DNA from: Pseudomonas anuradhapurensis
GTDB lineage: Bacteria > Pseudomonadota > Gammaproteobacteria > Pseudomonadales > Pseudomonadaceae
Reading direction: 5' to 3'
DNA length: 64,000 bases
Assembly: GCF_014269225.2 (NCBI RefSeq)
Contig: NZ_CP077097.1
Span: 2,243,001 to 2,307,000 of the forward strand
In this document: piece by piece, positions 57,201 to 63,992 of the stretch
Numbering within the stretch: position 1 is the first letter of the stretch
How the letters are laid out: every line of letters begins with the position of its first letter
Translations under genes and position numbers: made by a program
The notes under the pieces: model-generated
Database searches by the model: none
Told to the model about the DNA's origin: nothing
What the model saw: only the letters and a program-made list of their open reading frames with translations

Positions 57201-59841
57201 CAGCGACGGTGGCATCACCTGGACGGCGACCTTTACCCCGGCGGTGGCGGTGCAGGATGCCAGCAACGTCATCAGCCTGAACAACAGCGGCATCGCCGAC
57301 CTGGCCGGCAACGTCGGCACCGGCACCACCCAGTCGGCCAACTACACGGTCAACACCGTGCTGCCCAGCGCCACCATCGTGGTCGCCGACAGCGCCCTGC
57401 GTGCCGGCGAGACGAGCCTGGTGACCATCACCTTCAGCGAGGCGGTCAGCGGCTTCGACAACAGCGACCTGAGCGTGAGCAACGGCAGCTTGAGTGCCAT
57501 GAGCAGCAGCGATGGCGGCGTGACCTGGACGGCGACCTTCACCCCGGCGGCCAACGTCGAAGACGCCAGCAACCTGATCACCCTGGACAACAGCGGAGTG
57601 GTCGGCGCCTCCGGCAACGCCGGGGTCGGCACCACCGACTCCAACAACTACGCCATCGATACCCAGCGCCCGACGGCCAGCATCGTGGTTGCCGATAGCC
57701 AGCTGGGCGCCGGCCAGACCAGCCTGGTGACCATCACTTTCAACGAGGCGGTAAGCGGCCTGTCCCTGGCCCAGCTCCAGGCCGATAACGGCGTGCTGAG
57801 CGGCCTGGCCAGCAGCGATGGCGGTATCACCTGGACGGCCATCTTGACGCCGACCACCGGCAGCCAGAGCAACGGCAACCGGGTGTACCTGGACACCGGC
57901 CTGGTCACCGACGCCCAAGGCAACCACGGCGACAGCACGGCGCAGTCCAACGCCTATCTCGTCGATACCCGTGCGCCGAGCGTGACCAGCGTTGGCGGGC
58001 CGGTTGCTGGCGTGACCTACAATGCCGGCGATGCGTTGGTGTTCGTGGTCAATGCCAGCGAGGCGGTCGAGGTCAATGGCTCTCCGCGGCTGCTGCTGGA
58101 GGTGGGCGGGCGCACGGTCTACGCCGAGCTGGTGGCCGGTGCGGGCACGGCGACCCTGGTGTTCCAGTACATCGTCCAGGCCGGCGACAACGACAGCGAC
58201 GGCATCAGCGTGACGGGCCTGGCGGCCAACGGTGCGAGCTTGAACGATGCACTGGGCAATGCCATGAACCTCACCTTGAACAACATTGCCGATATGCGCC
58301 AGGTACTGGTCGACACCCAGGCACCGGCCGCGCTTGCCATCGTCACCCTCGACCCATCGCCAAGCAATGCGCAGAGCGTGCGCTTTACCGTGACCTTCAG
58401 CGAACGCGTCAATGGCGTGGACCTGAGCGACTTCAGCCTGGCCAGCAGCGGTTCCGCCAGCGGTACGTTGAGCGGGCTGCGCCAGCTCGGCGAAGGTGTC
58501 TACGAAATCACCGTCAGTGGCGTGAGCGGCACCGGCACCTTGGGCCTGAACCTCAAGGCCAGCGGTACCGGCATCAGCGACGTCGCCGGCAACCTGCTCA
58601 GTGGCGGCCTGGTGGGCGCCGCCTACAGCATCGATCGCGATGCGCCCACGGTAAGCAGTGTCGGCGTGCCGGCCGCGGTCGCCTACAACGCCGGTGATGT
58701 GCTGACCTTCGTGGTCAATACCAGCGAAGCGGTCATCGTCGATGGCGTTCCACAGCTGGCCCTGGATATCGGTGGGCGTACGGTGTTTGCCGACTTCGTC
58801 GCCGGATCGGCGACCACCACGCTGGTGTTCCAGTACCGCATCCAGGCCGGCGACAACGATGCCGATGGCGTGCAGGTACTGGGCCTTTCGGCCAATGGTG
58901 CGAGCCTGCATGATGCGCTCGGCAATGCGCTGAATCCGGGGCTCAATGCGGTGGGGGACAGCGCCGGGGTGACGGTCGACACACGTCTGCCAAGCGTCGA
59001 GTCGATCGTTCCGGTTCCGCTTTCCACGCCTGGCAGCCAAGCGTTCACGGTCACCTTCAGCGAGGAGGTCAGGGGTGTCGACCTGGCTGATTTCCAGCTG
59101 CTCGCGACCGGCAGTGCCACCGGCACCTTGCAATCGCTGGTGCGTATCGACGGCCACACCTGGCAAATCAATGTCGCTGCAGTGGCGGGTAGTGGCACGC
59201 TGGCACTGGCACTGAAAGCCGATGGCACCGGCATCAGCGACATTGCCGGGAATGCCTTGGTGGGCGGTTTCAGCGGCCAGGGCCAGCCATTGCCGTCCAG
59301 CGATGGCGACCCGGAGTACCGTGCCTATCCGCCTGCAAAACCGGGCCTTCCCGGCTCGACTGCAGCGGTGCACGCGCCGCTTGCAGTGCCGCTGCCGCCG
59401 TTCCAGTCGCCGCTGGTGCCGCAGCCATTGTTCGAGGTGCCGAGCCCGGGCGGTGGCTTGCCGACCGTTGGCGATATCTTCATTCGCAACGGTGCCTTGG
59501 CCCCGAGCTACCTGGCCCAGGTTTTCGTGGGGCAGCAGCATGCCCTCGGCGATGGTTCCGGCGCGGGCTTCCTCGGCTTCGGCGGCGGCGATGCCAATGT
59601 CTTCGGCGCCAGCAGCCTGGCCAATATCTTTGACAAGACGCTGCCGGATGATGGCGGCCAGTACGAGCTGAACGGGGGTAAACCGTGGCGCCAGGGCGCC
59701 GAGGCCGGGGCAGGCAAGGGCCTGTCCGGGGCACCGACCCTCAGCCAGCAATTGCAGGCATACAAGGACGCTGAGCAGCGCCAGGCCAGTAAGCTGGCCC
59801 AGGCGCTGGGACAGATTAAGGCAGCTACCCCTCAGGCGTGA
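51253..59841 (+). CDS. giant LEPR/DUF4347/Ig-like repeat surface protein (predicted adhesin)
   Basis: 2862 residues. Order: N-terminal LEPR motif (LEPRMMFDAS, 26-35); DUF4347 (~87-216, VTSIDIISHGDSGYVYLAG, then FFACNTGAG); a beta-helix-like region (~265-610, starting VSLAEAIQAAN, with VDGDGQGDI); two cadherin/Ig-like domains (~612-914); 13 tandem Ig-like repeats of 102 residues (915-2241); four more diverged Ig-like units; a Pro/Gly-rich linker and a helical Gln-rich tail. No Sec signal, LPxTG or RTX nonapeptide block is seen, so export probably depends on the neighbouring HlyD/M50/TolC genes. The start MAFWKRNRSHAQP at 51253 has TGAGG upstream. Function as adhesin or matrix protein is inference. 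Confidence 0.88.
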   Translation: MAFWKRNRSHAQPTVSVNRPSLIQALEPRMMFDASVAVVADQGAQAVAAATAKDPSVASDASSTQDTAAAHDAAPATAPATTAAGSHEVVFVDSAVSDYQKLIAGLPAGVEVVVLENGKDGFRQIADYLDGRSDVTSIDIISHGDSGYVYLAGNAVWTNQLASHASDLARIGASLADGGDIRFFACNTGAGSDGQLFVDEVARFTGADVGASANSTGNRAGEDWQLETVSGVLATDTGVQRGDLSAFTTSLATITVTDTDASSTALNGKVSLAEAIQAANTDASVDGSSAGSGSDIIVFHQSLKGQTIRWSTASALLVTSNVTINGDVDGDGQGDIILSGDVNNNGSRDSLESSGLQSNTNGALTVRNLDFRYFSGNLTGGAIRANSGSITVEDSNFQDNAGAVINSATTVGSTVIVRNTTIHDNDGSIVNATGMSSLVRLGGANNHVLENVAIYDNIGEYGATGVVSAGAVIVLNNTGGSVSIVNSTIANNTFSTSTGTISSAGLGWSPGSAGTVTVQNSILTGNTVNGVALDAATNNGAGGGYTSTTNLIGVSVDFVNAAGGDYRLASTASNAIDQGTAAGATLTDLRGFVRPRGAGVDIGAYEVLYAAPPVVDLDTSSGGNDSTVNFTGTPVAIVPNLSLTQTDGDTQVSGATLTLSGVVDVGNETLSLSAGQIASAASFGITVSGSGSTVLTLSGVATLAQYRAVLAAVAYGNAAVAYTSGTRSVAVSVNDDMGSTSRTASVVVQPLNSVPVIGNLNGDGVTFTQGSGAVLIDSGGNATVSDSDSADFAGGNLTVAISANGVASEDLLGLRNQGTGAGQIGVSGSTVSYGGVTIGSLSGGSGGANLVVTFNANANAAAVQALVRNLTYENSNAGNAIAQASRTLSITLNDGDGGTSAAASVQVAIQETIAPTATISISDTALKIGDTATVTITFSEAVSGLTLADLSVANGSLSGLASSDGGITWTATLTPTSNVTDTSNLITLDNTGVSDLAGNAGSGTTDSNNYAIDTVRPTATIVVADSALRAGETSLVTITFSEAVSGFTVADLSVANGSLSGLASADGGITWTATLTPGSNVSDTSNLITLDNTGVTDMAGNSGSGTTSSNNYAIDTQRPTATIVVADSALRIGETTTVTITFSEAVSGFTLADLSVANGALSGLASADGGITWTATLTPDSSVSDTSNLITLDNTGVTDAAGNSGSGTTSSNNYAIDTQRPTATIVVADSTLRIGETTTVTITFNEAVSAFTLADLSVANASLSGLASADGGITWTATLTPSSNVSDASNLITLDNTGVIDLAGNVGSGTTDSNNYAIDTQRPTAVITVADTTLTVGETTTVTITFNEAVTGLSTADLTVANGSLGGLSSVDGGITWTATLTPASGISDTSNLITLDNTGVADLAGNAGVGSTQSTNYIVNTVAPTATVVVADNALRVGETTVVTITFSEAVSGFDNSDLSVSNGSLSAVSSSDGGITWTATFTPAANVEDASNLITLDNSGVVGAVSGNAGVGTTDSNNYAIDTQRPTASIVVADSQLGIGQTSLVTITFSEAVSGFTTADLTVANGTLSGLSSADGGVTWTATLTPASGVTDTSNLITLDNTGVIDAAGNVGSGTTDSNNYAIDSQRPTATIVLADSALRAGETTQVTITFSEAVNGLDLADLTAQNGTLANLASSDGGITWTATFTPAVAVQDASNVISLNNSGIADLAGNVGTGTTQSANYTVNTVLPTATIVVADSALRAGETSLVTITFSEAVSGFDNSDLSVSNGSLSAVSSSDGGVTWTATFTPAVNVEDASNLITLDNSGVVGASGNAGVGTTDSNNYAIDTQRPTASIVVADSQLGIGQTSLVTITFSEAVSGFTLADLTVANGTLGGLSSVDGGVTWTATLTPTSGITDTSNLISLDNSGVADAAGNAGSGSTASNNYSIDSQRPTATIVLADSALRAGETTQVTITFSEAVNGLDLADLTAQNGTLANLASSDGGITWTATFTPAVAVQDASNVISLNNSGIADLAGNVGTGTTQSANYTVNTVLPSATIVVADSALRAGETSLVTITFSEAVSGFDNSDLSVSNGSLSAMSSSDGGVTWTATFTPAANVEDASNLITLDNSGVVGASGNAGVGTTDSNNYAIDTQRPTASIVVADSQLGAGQTSLVTITFNEAVSGLSLAQLQADNGVLSGLASSDGGITWTAILTPTTGSQSNGNRVYLDTGLVTDAQGNHGDSTAQSNAYLVDTRAPSVTSVGGPVAGVTYNAGDALVFVVNASEAVEVNGSPRLLLEVGGRTVYAELVAGAGTATLVFQYIVQAGDNDSDGISVTGLAANGASLNDALGNAMNLTLNNIADMRQVLVDTQAPAALAIVTLDPSPSNAQSVRFTVTFSERVNGVDLSDFSLASSGSASGTLSGLRQLGEGVYEITVSGVSGTGTLGLNLKASGTGISDVAGNLLSGGLVGAAYSIDRDAPTVSSVGVPAAVAYNAGDVLTFVVNTSEAVIVDGVPQLALDIGGRTVFADFVAGSATTTLVFQYRIQAGDNDADGVQVLGLSANGASLHDALGNALNPGLNAVGDSAGVTVDTRLPSVESIVPVPLSTPGSQAFTVTFSEEVRGVDLADFQLLATGSATGTLQSLVRIDGHTWQINVAAVAGSGTLALALKADGTGISDIAGNALVGGFSGQGQPLPSSDGDPEYRAYPPAKPGLPGSTAAVHAPLAVPLPPFQSPLVPQPLFEVPSPGGGLPTVGDIFIRNGALAPSYLAQVFVGQQHALGDGSGAGFLGFGGGDANVFGASSLANIFDKTLPDDGGQYELNGGKPWRQGAEAGAGKGLSGAPTLSQQLQAYKDAEQRQASKLAQALGQIKAATPQA
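53995..57975 (+). repeat. 13 tandem 306-bp coding repeats
   Basis: Units start at 53995, 54301, 54607, 54913, 55219, 55525, 55834, 56140, 56446, 56752, 57058, 57364 and 57670. Each begins P(T/S)A(T/S/V)-(I/V) and carries VTITF(S/N)EAV, then DGG(I/V)TWTA and a closing NNY or N-Y segment. One unit (55525) is 309 bp because of an extra codon. Type is bacterial Ig-like (Big_12-like). Confidence 0.92.
55834..57669 (+). repeat. 918-bp higher-order tandem duplication inside the repeat array
   Basis: Three-unit block A-B-C (QLGIGQTSL, LRAGETTQV, LRAGETSLV types) at 55834-56751 is repeated at 56752-57669. The B units at 56140 and 57058 are almost identical at the DNA level, including third positions. 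A C-type unit precedes (55525) and an A-type unit follows (57670), giving the order C-ABC-ABC-A. Confidence 0.88.
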
Positions 59842-59909
59842 GCGTCGGCCATGAGGGGCGACAAGACCAGAAAAACAAGCAATTTGCCGTGCCAAAGGGG
59901 GCGGAAGGG

Positions 59910-61406
59910 ATGAGTAGAGCGTCAAGGATATTTGCGGTAAGCCTGTTGGCATTGGCGGTGACCGGCTGTGCCGTCAAGACCCAGCCGATCGAGCGCAGCG
60001 TCAGCGAGCAGCGGGCACGGCAGGATCTGGCCAGCATGTTCAAGGGCCAGGAGGCTTTGCAAGGCCCGCTGACACTGCACCAGGCGATGGCGCGGGCAGT
60101 CAAGTATAACCTGGAAGCTCGCCTGAAGGTCATGGAGGAAGCCCTGGCCCAGCGTCAGGTGGACCTGGCCACGTTCGACATGCTGCCCCGTATGGCGGCC
60201 TCCGCGGGCTATGCCGGGCGTAGCAACGTCAGCGCTTCCAGCAGCCGCAGCGTGCTGACCAATACCCAATCCCTGGAACCCTCGACTTCCCAGGACCGCG
60301 ACCGGGACGTGGCCGACCTGACCATGGTCTGGAACGTGCTGGATTTCGGCGTCAGCTATGTCAGTGCCAAGCAGCAGGGCGACCAGCGCCTGATCGTGCA
60401 GGAGCGCCGCCGCAAGGTGGTACAGACCATCATTCAGGACGTGCGTTCGGCATACTGGCGGGCGGTGGCCGCCGAGCGCCTGCTCAAGCAGATCGACACC
60501 TTGATGGCGCGGGTCGAGCAGGCTCGCGACAACAGCCAGCGCATGGGCGACCAGCGTATCGGTGACCCGATCCAGGCGTTGACCTACCAGCGTTCGCTGA
60601 TCGAGGCGACCCGCCAGCTGGAAGAGCAGCGCCGGGCCTTGTCGCTGGCCAAGACTGAACTGGGCGCGTTGATCAACCTGCCGCCGGGCAGTGAGCTGAC
60701 CCTGGCGCAGAACACCGATTATGCCGTGCCCGAACTGAAGGTGGGCCTGGACAGCCTGGAACAGCAGGCCTTGGCATCGCGCCCGGAACTGCGCGAGCAG
60801 GACTACCAGGCGCGCATCAGCGCCGCCGAGGTGCGCAAATCGATGTTGCGCATGTTGCCGGGCCTGGAGTTCTCCGCAGGTGGCCATTACGACAGCAACA
60901 GCTTCCTGACCAACCAGCACTGGGCCGACTATGGTGTGAAGATCACCTGGAACCTGTTCAATGTGCTGTCTGGCCCTGCCTCGATCGATGTCGCCAAGGC
61001 CGGCGAGCAGGTGGTCGAGGCGCGCCGCCAGGCGATGTCGATGGCCATCCTGGCCCAGCTGTACGTGGCCAATGCCAACTTCAGCGAGGCCCGCCGGCAA
61101 TTCGCCACGAGCCAGCAACTGGTCGCTCTCGACCAGCAGATCGTCGAGCAACTGCGCAACCGCCATCAGGCCGAAGGCATTGGCGAGCTGGAGCTGATCC
61201 AGGGCGAGCTGAACGCCTTGCAGGCAGATCTGCGCCGCGACCTGGCCTATGCCGAGCTGCGTAACAGCTATGGCCAACTGTTCGCCAGTGCCGGCCTTGA
61301 TCCGCTACCGGCGACCTTGCCGTCCGGCGAGCTTGCCGACATCGCCCAGGCCCTGAGCAGCAGCGAGGCGCGCTGGCAGCAAGGGGACATCACGCCGGGC
61401 TCCTGA
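59910..61406 (+). CDS. TolC-family outer-membrane lipoprotein
   Basis: 498 residues. Lipoprotein signal LLALAVTGC places Cys near residue 20. Two long helical hairpins of the outer-membrane efflux protein family follow, each with the usual N-terminal motif (LTLHQAMARAVKYNLEARLK; LDSLEQQALASRPELREQDY) and beta segments such as WNVLDFGVSYVSAKQQGDQR and ITWNLFNVLSGPASI. The start at 59910 is where the signal begins; AAGGGGG lies 8 bp before. It is 68 bp after the giant gene and would form the exit duct for the HlyD/M50 machine. Confidence 0.9.
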   Translation: MSRASRIFAVSLLALAVTGCAVKTQPIERSVSEQRARQDLASMFKGQEALQGPLTLHQAMARAVKYNLEARLKVMEEALAQRQVDLATFDMLPRMAASAGYAGRSNVSASSSRSVLTNTQSLEPSTSQDRDRDVADLTMVWNVLDFGVSYVSAKQQGDQRLIVQERRRKVVQTIIQDVRSAYWRAVAAERLLKQIDTLMARVEQARDNSQRMGDQRIGDPIQALTYQRSLIEATRQLEEQRRALSLAKTELGALINLPPGSELTLAQNTDYAVPELKVGLDSLEQQALASRPELREQDYQARISAAEVRKSMLRMLPGLEFSAGGHYDSNSFLTNQHWADYGVKITWNLFNVLSGPASIDVAKAGEQVVEARRQAMSMAILAQLYVANANFSEARRQFATSQQLVALDQQIVEQLRNRHQAEGIGELELIQGELNALQADLRRDLAYAELRNSYGQLFASAGLDPLPATLPSGELADIAQALSSSEARWQQGDITPGS

Positions 61407-61412
61407 GCCTGG

Positions 61413-62024
61413 TCATCGAGCGGGCTGGGGTGACTGCTGCTCCAGCACCTGCTCGAGTGCCTGATGCAGTACATGCTCCTGCACATAGCGCAGCAACTGC
61501 TGCTGCGATACTGCTGCTGCGACACCGGCAGTATCTATTACCAACTCGGCGTGCAGCGGCGTCTCGTAAGGTGCATCGATGCCGGTGAACCCCCGCAGTT
61601 CGCCGGCCCGTGCCCGTCGATACAGCCCCTTGGGGTCACGTGCCTCGCAGGTTGCCAGGTCGGCGCTGACATGCACCTCATGGAACCCCGTTTTGCAAGC
61701 CTTGCGCGCGGCGGCACGATCGGCGCGATAGGGTGAAATGAGCGCGGCGATGCAGATCAGGCCGGCATCGGCGAACAGCGCGGCCACCTCGCCGGCACGG
61801 CGGATGTTTTCATGCCGGTCGGCGGGGGAGAAGCCAAGATCGGCGTTCAGGCCGGTGCGCAGGGCATCGCCATCGAGGACATAACTGGCATGTCCCTGGG
61901 CGTTCAGGCATTGGGCCAGGGCGACGGCCAGGGTCGACTTGCCGGCACCGGATAGCCCGGTCAACCAGATGACTGCACCACGTCGGCTCGGCTGTGGGTG
62001 TTGTTCGCTTCCTGCGCTGTGCAC
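61413..62024 (-). CDS. cysC: adenylyl-sulfate (APS) kinase, stand-alone
   Basis: 203 residues; phosphorylates APS to PAPS. Walker A is GLSGAGKS (residues 23-30), then [51 protein letters not shown] and the lid [20 protein letters not shown]. Pseudomonas usually make PAPS with a fused CysNC, so a separate CysC next to a sulfotransferase-containing cluster suggests dedicated PAPS supply. It converges on the TolC gene with a 6-bp gap. Confidence 0.9.
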   Translation of the reverse strand: MHSAGSEQHPQPSRRGAVIWLTGLSGAGKSTLAVALAQCLNAQGHASYVLDGDALRTGLNADLGFSPADRHENIRRAGEVAALFADAGLICIAALISPYRADRAAARKACKTGFHEVHVSADLATCEARDPKGLYRRARAGELRGFTGIDAPYETPLHAELVIDTAGVAAAVSQQQLLRYVQEHVLHQALEQVLEQQSPQPAR

Positions 62025-62218
62025 GTCGAACCCTCCGGGTAGAAAGACCGAGTGTACTGCGCTGTAGCGGGTGGTGTCAGTCTATGCTTGAGGGGTAGGG
62101 TGGTAGCCGGGCGCTGATCGGGCAGGGAAGTGGCGTTGTACCGGTCCAAGCGCGGTGGCGTGCCAGCGTGTGGGTTGTCGAGAGGCCGATGGCCGATGGC
62201 CGACCTCACCTAGTCCAG

Positions 62219-62281
62219 ATGCTGCTGATGCTGCTGATGCTGCTGATGCTGCTGATGCTGCTGATGTCTCTGATGCTTCTG
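62219..62281. repeat. 9-bp tandem repeat (ATGCTGCTG)
   Basis: Five perfect ATGCTGCTG units (62219-62263) followed by two degenerate ones (ATGTCTCTG, ATGCTTCTG). Slippage-prone; not inside a recognisable gene. Confidence 0.85.
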
Positions 62282-62334
62282 CATCTGCTTTTGATCTGGC
62301 TTCTAAGCGCGCGATAGTTCAGGCGCCGCCGAAT

Positions 62335-62373
62335 GCGACTTCAGGAGGCCTTCGTTCGGCCTCCTGAAGTCGC
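62335..62373. terminator. perfect 16-bp-stem hairpin
   Basis: GCGACTTCAGGAGGCC, 7-nt loop TTCGTTC, then the exact complement. It is about 70 bp past the ppnN stop on the ppnN strand, where it could act as terminator. I recall similar CTTCAGGAGGCC palindromes elsewhere in P. putida genomes, so it may be a dispersed element. Confidence 0.6.
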
Positions 62374-62442
62374 GAAGATCAAGATCAAGATCAAGAGCTT
62401 CTGCTGGCGATGGTCGGTGGTTCTGCTATCCCTTTGACAGGA

Positions 62443-63816
62443 TCAGGTCACCACCTGATAGCACGGTACATACGCGGCGCCGCCAGGCAGCTTCATCCGA
62501 TGCTGGTCGACGAAGGCCTGCAACAGCCGGCCCAGAGGATCCAGCACGGCCTGGTCGCCACGGATCTGATACGGCCCGTGTTCCTCGATCAGGCGAATGC
62601 CCTTGTCCTTCACGTTGCCCGCAACAATCCCCGAGAAAGCCCGGCGCAGGTTGGCGGCCAGTTCATGCGCAGGCAGTTCGCGCCGCAGGTCCAGGTCCGC
62701 CATGGCCTGGTGGGTCGGGTCGAACGGGCGCTGGAAGCTTTCCTCGATCTTCAGTAGCCAGTTGAAATGGAACGCATCGTTGCGCTCACGGCGGAACTGC
62801 TTGACCTCCTTGAGCCCTTCAACCATGTGCCGGGCAACTTCCGCCGGATCGTCGATGATGATCTGGTACAGGCGATGCGCCGCTTCACCGAGAGTAGCGC
62901 CAACGAACGCGTGCAATTGCTGCAGGTACGGCTCTGCGCTGCGCGGTCCGGTGAGCACCACCGGGAACGGCAGGTCCTGGTTGTCCGGATGCATGAGGAT
63001 GCCCAGCAGGTAGAGGAATTCCTCGGCCGTACCGGCACCGCCCGGGAAGATGATGATGCCGTGACCGACACGGACAAAGGCTTCCAGACGCTTCTCGATG
63101 TCCGGCAGGATTACCAGTTCGTTGACGATCGGATTGGGCGCCTCGGCGGCGATGATCCCGGGTTCGGTGAGGCCCAGGTAGCGGCTGCCGTGCATGCGCT
63201 GCTTGGCGTGGGCAATGGTTGCGCCCTTCATCGGGCCCTTCATCACGCCCGGGCCGCAGCCGGTGCACACGTCCAGTTTGCGCAGGCCCAGTTCATGGCC
63301 GACCTTCTTGGTGTATTGGTATTCCTCGCTGCTGATCGAATGGCCACCCCAGCACACCACCATCTTCGGCTCCACGCCCGGACGCAGGGTGCGGGCATTG
63401 CGCAGCAGGTGGAACACGTAGTCGGTGATGCCCTGGGAGCTTTCCAGGTCGATGCGCTGGCTGGCCAGCTCGCTTTCGGTGTATACGATGTCGCGCAGGG
63501 CGCTGAACAGCATTTCACGGGTGCTGGCGATCATCTCGCCATCGACGAAGGCGTCGGCTGGGGCATTCAGCAACTCCAGGCGCACGCCACGGTCCTGTTG
63601 GTGGATACGTACCTCGAAGTCCTGATAGGCCTCGAGGATGGTCTTGGCATTATCGACATGAGCGCCGGTGTTGAGGATGGCCAGGGCGCACTGGCGGAAC
63701 AGGGTGTAAAGGCTACCGGTACCGACTTCACTGAGTTGCTGCACTTCACGTTGTGACAGCGTCTCCAGGCTGCCTTTGGGGCTGACGGATGCGTTGATGA
63801 CATGGCGTTGAGGCAT
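62443..63816 (-). CDS. ppnN: nucleotide 5'-monophosphate nucleosidase (LOG family, PpnN/YgdH)
   Basis: 457 residues. Hydrolyses purine/pyrimidine NMPs to base and ribose 5-phosphate; in E. coli the enzyme is stimulated by (p)ppGpp. The LOG core is VCWGGHSISSEEYQYTKKVG, then TGCGPGVMKGPMKGA and IIIFPGGAGTAEEFLYLLG, with the PGGxGTxxE signature intact. The long N- and C-terminal extensions distinguish PpnN from short LOG proteins. Start MPQRHVINASVSPKGSLE at 63816. It is not linked functionally to the export cluster as far as I can see. Confidence 0.92.
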   Translation of the reverse strand: MPQRHVINASVSPKGSLETLSQREVQQLSEVGTGSLYTLFRQCALAILNTGAHVDNAKTILEAYQDFEVRIHQQDRGVRLELLNAPADAFVDGEMIASTREMLFSALRDIVYTESELASQRIDLESSQGITDYVFHLLRNARTLRPGVEPKMVVCWGGHSISSEEYQYTKKVGHELGLRKLDVCTGCGPGVMKGPMKGATIAHAKQRMHGSRYLGLTEPGIIAAEAPNPIVNELVILPDIEKRLEAFVRVGHGIIIFPGGAGTAEEFLYLLGILMHPDNQDLPFPVVLTGPRSAEPYLQQLHAFVGATLGEAAHRLYQIIIDDPAEVARHMVEGLKEVKQFRRERNDAFHFNWLLKIEESFQRPFDPTHQAMADLDLRRELPAHELAANLRRAFSGIVAGNVKDKGIRLIEEHGPYQIRGDQAVLDPLGRLLQAFVDQHRMKLPGGAAYVPCYQVVT

Positions 63817-63920
63817 CTAAGTCTTTCCTGTGCGGGTAAAACATCCTTCTTTGACAACACCATACCGAGAAATGTGGGCGGCAACGAGGGGGAGGCTAAA
63901 AAAGCTTGAGACCCGTTTGC

Positions 63921-63992
63921 CTTCTTCGCAGGTAAACCCGCTTCCCCAAGGATCGCGCTGAACCTCTGGGCGCGGGTTTAGCCGCGAAGAAG
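63921..63992. repeat. REP-type inverted pair upstream of ppnN
   Basis: CTTCTTCGCAGGTAAACCCGC and GCGGGTTTAGCCGCGAAGAAG, complementary at 19 of 21 positions; the TTCGCGG.TAAACCCGC type of P. putida REP. The remaining bases to the window end hold nothing else recognised. Confidence 0.7.

Larger units (their letters stand above)
62025..62442. other. 418-bp repeat-rich spacer
   Basis: Holds no convincing gene. Contents: the upstream region of cysC (62025-62200), a 9-bp tandem repeat, a perfect 16-bp-stem hairpin, three AGATCA-type hexamer copies (62376-62394) and the ppnN downstream region. Confidence 0.6.

Noticed and set aside
55558..59952. A 1464-codon open frame antisense to the giant repeat protein.
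   Set aside because: The sense frame has recognisable domains; the antisense frame mirrors codon bias of the GC-rich repeats, and its product is low-complexity His/Gly/Ala-rich with no domain.
62155..62367. A small Ala/Asp-rich protein encoded by the 9-bp repeat.
   Set aside because: It consists of repeat-encoded (ADA)n residues, has no ribosome site, and spans the hairpin; it looks non-coding.
62219..62394. A CRISPR array.
   Set aside because: Units are 9 or 6 bp without spacers, and no cas gene is present.
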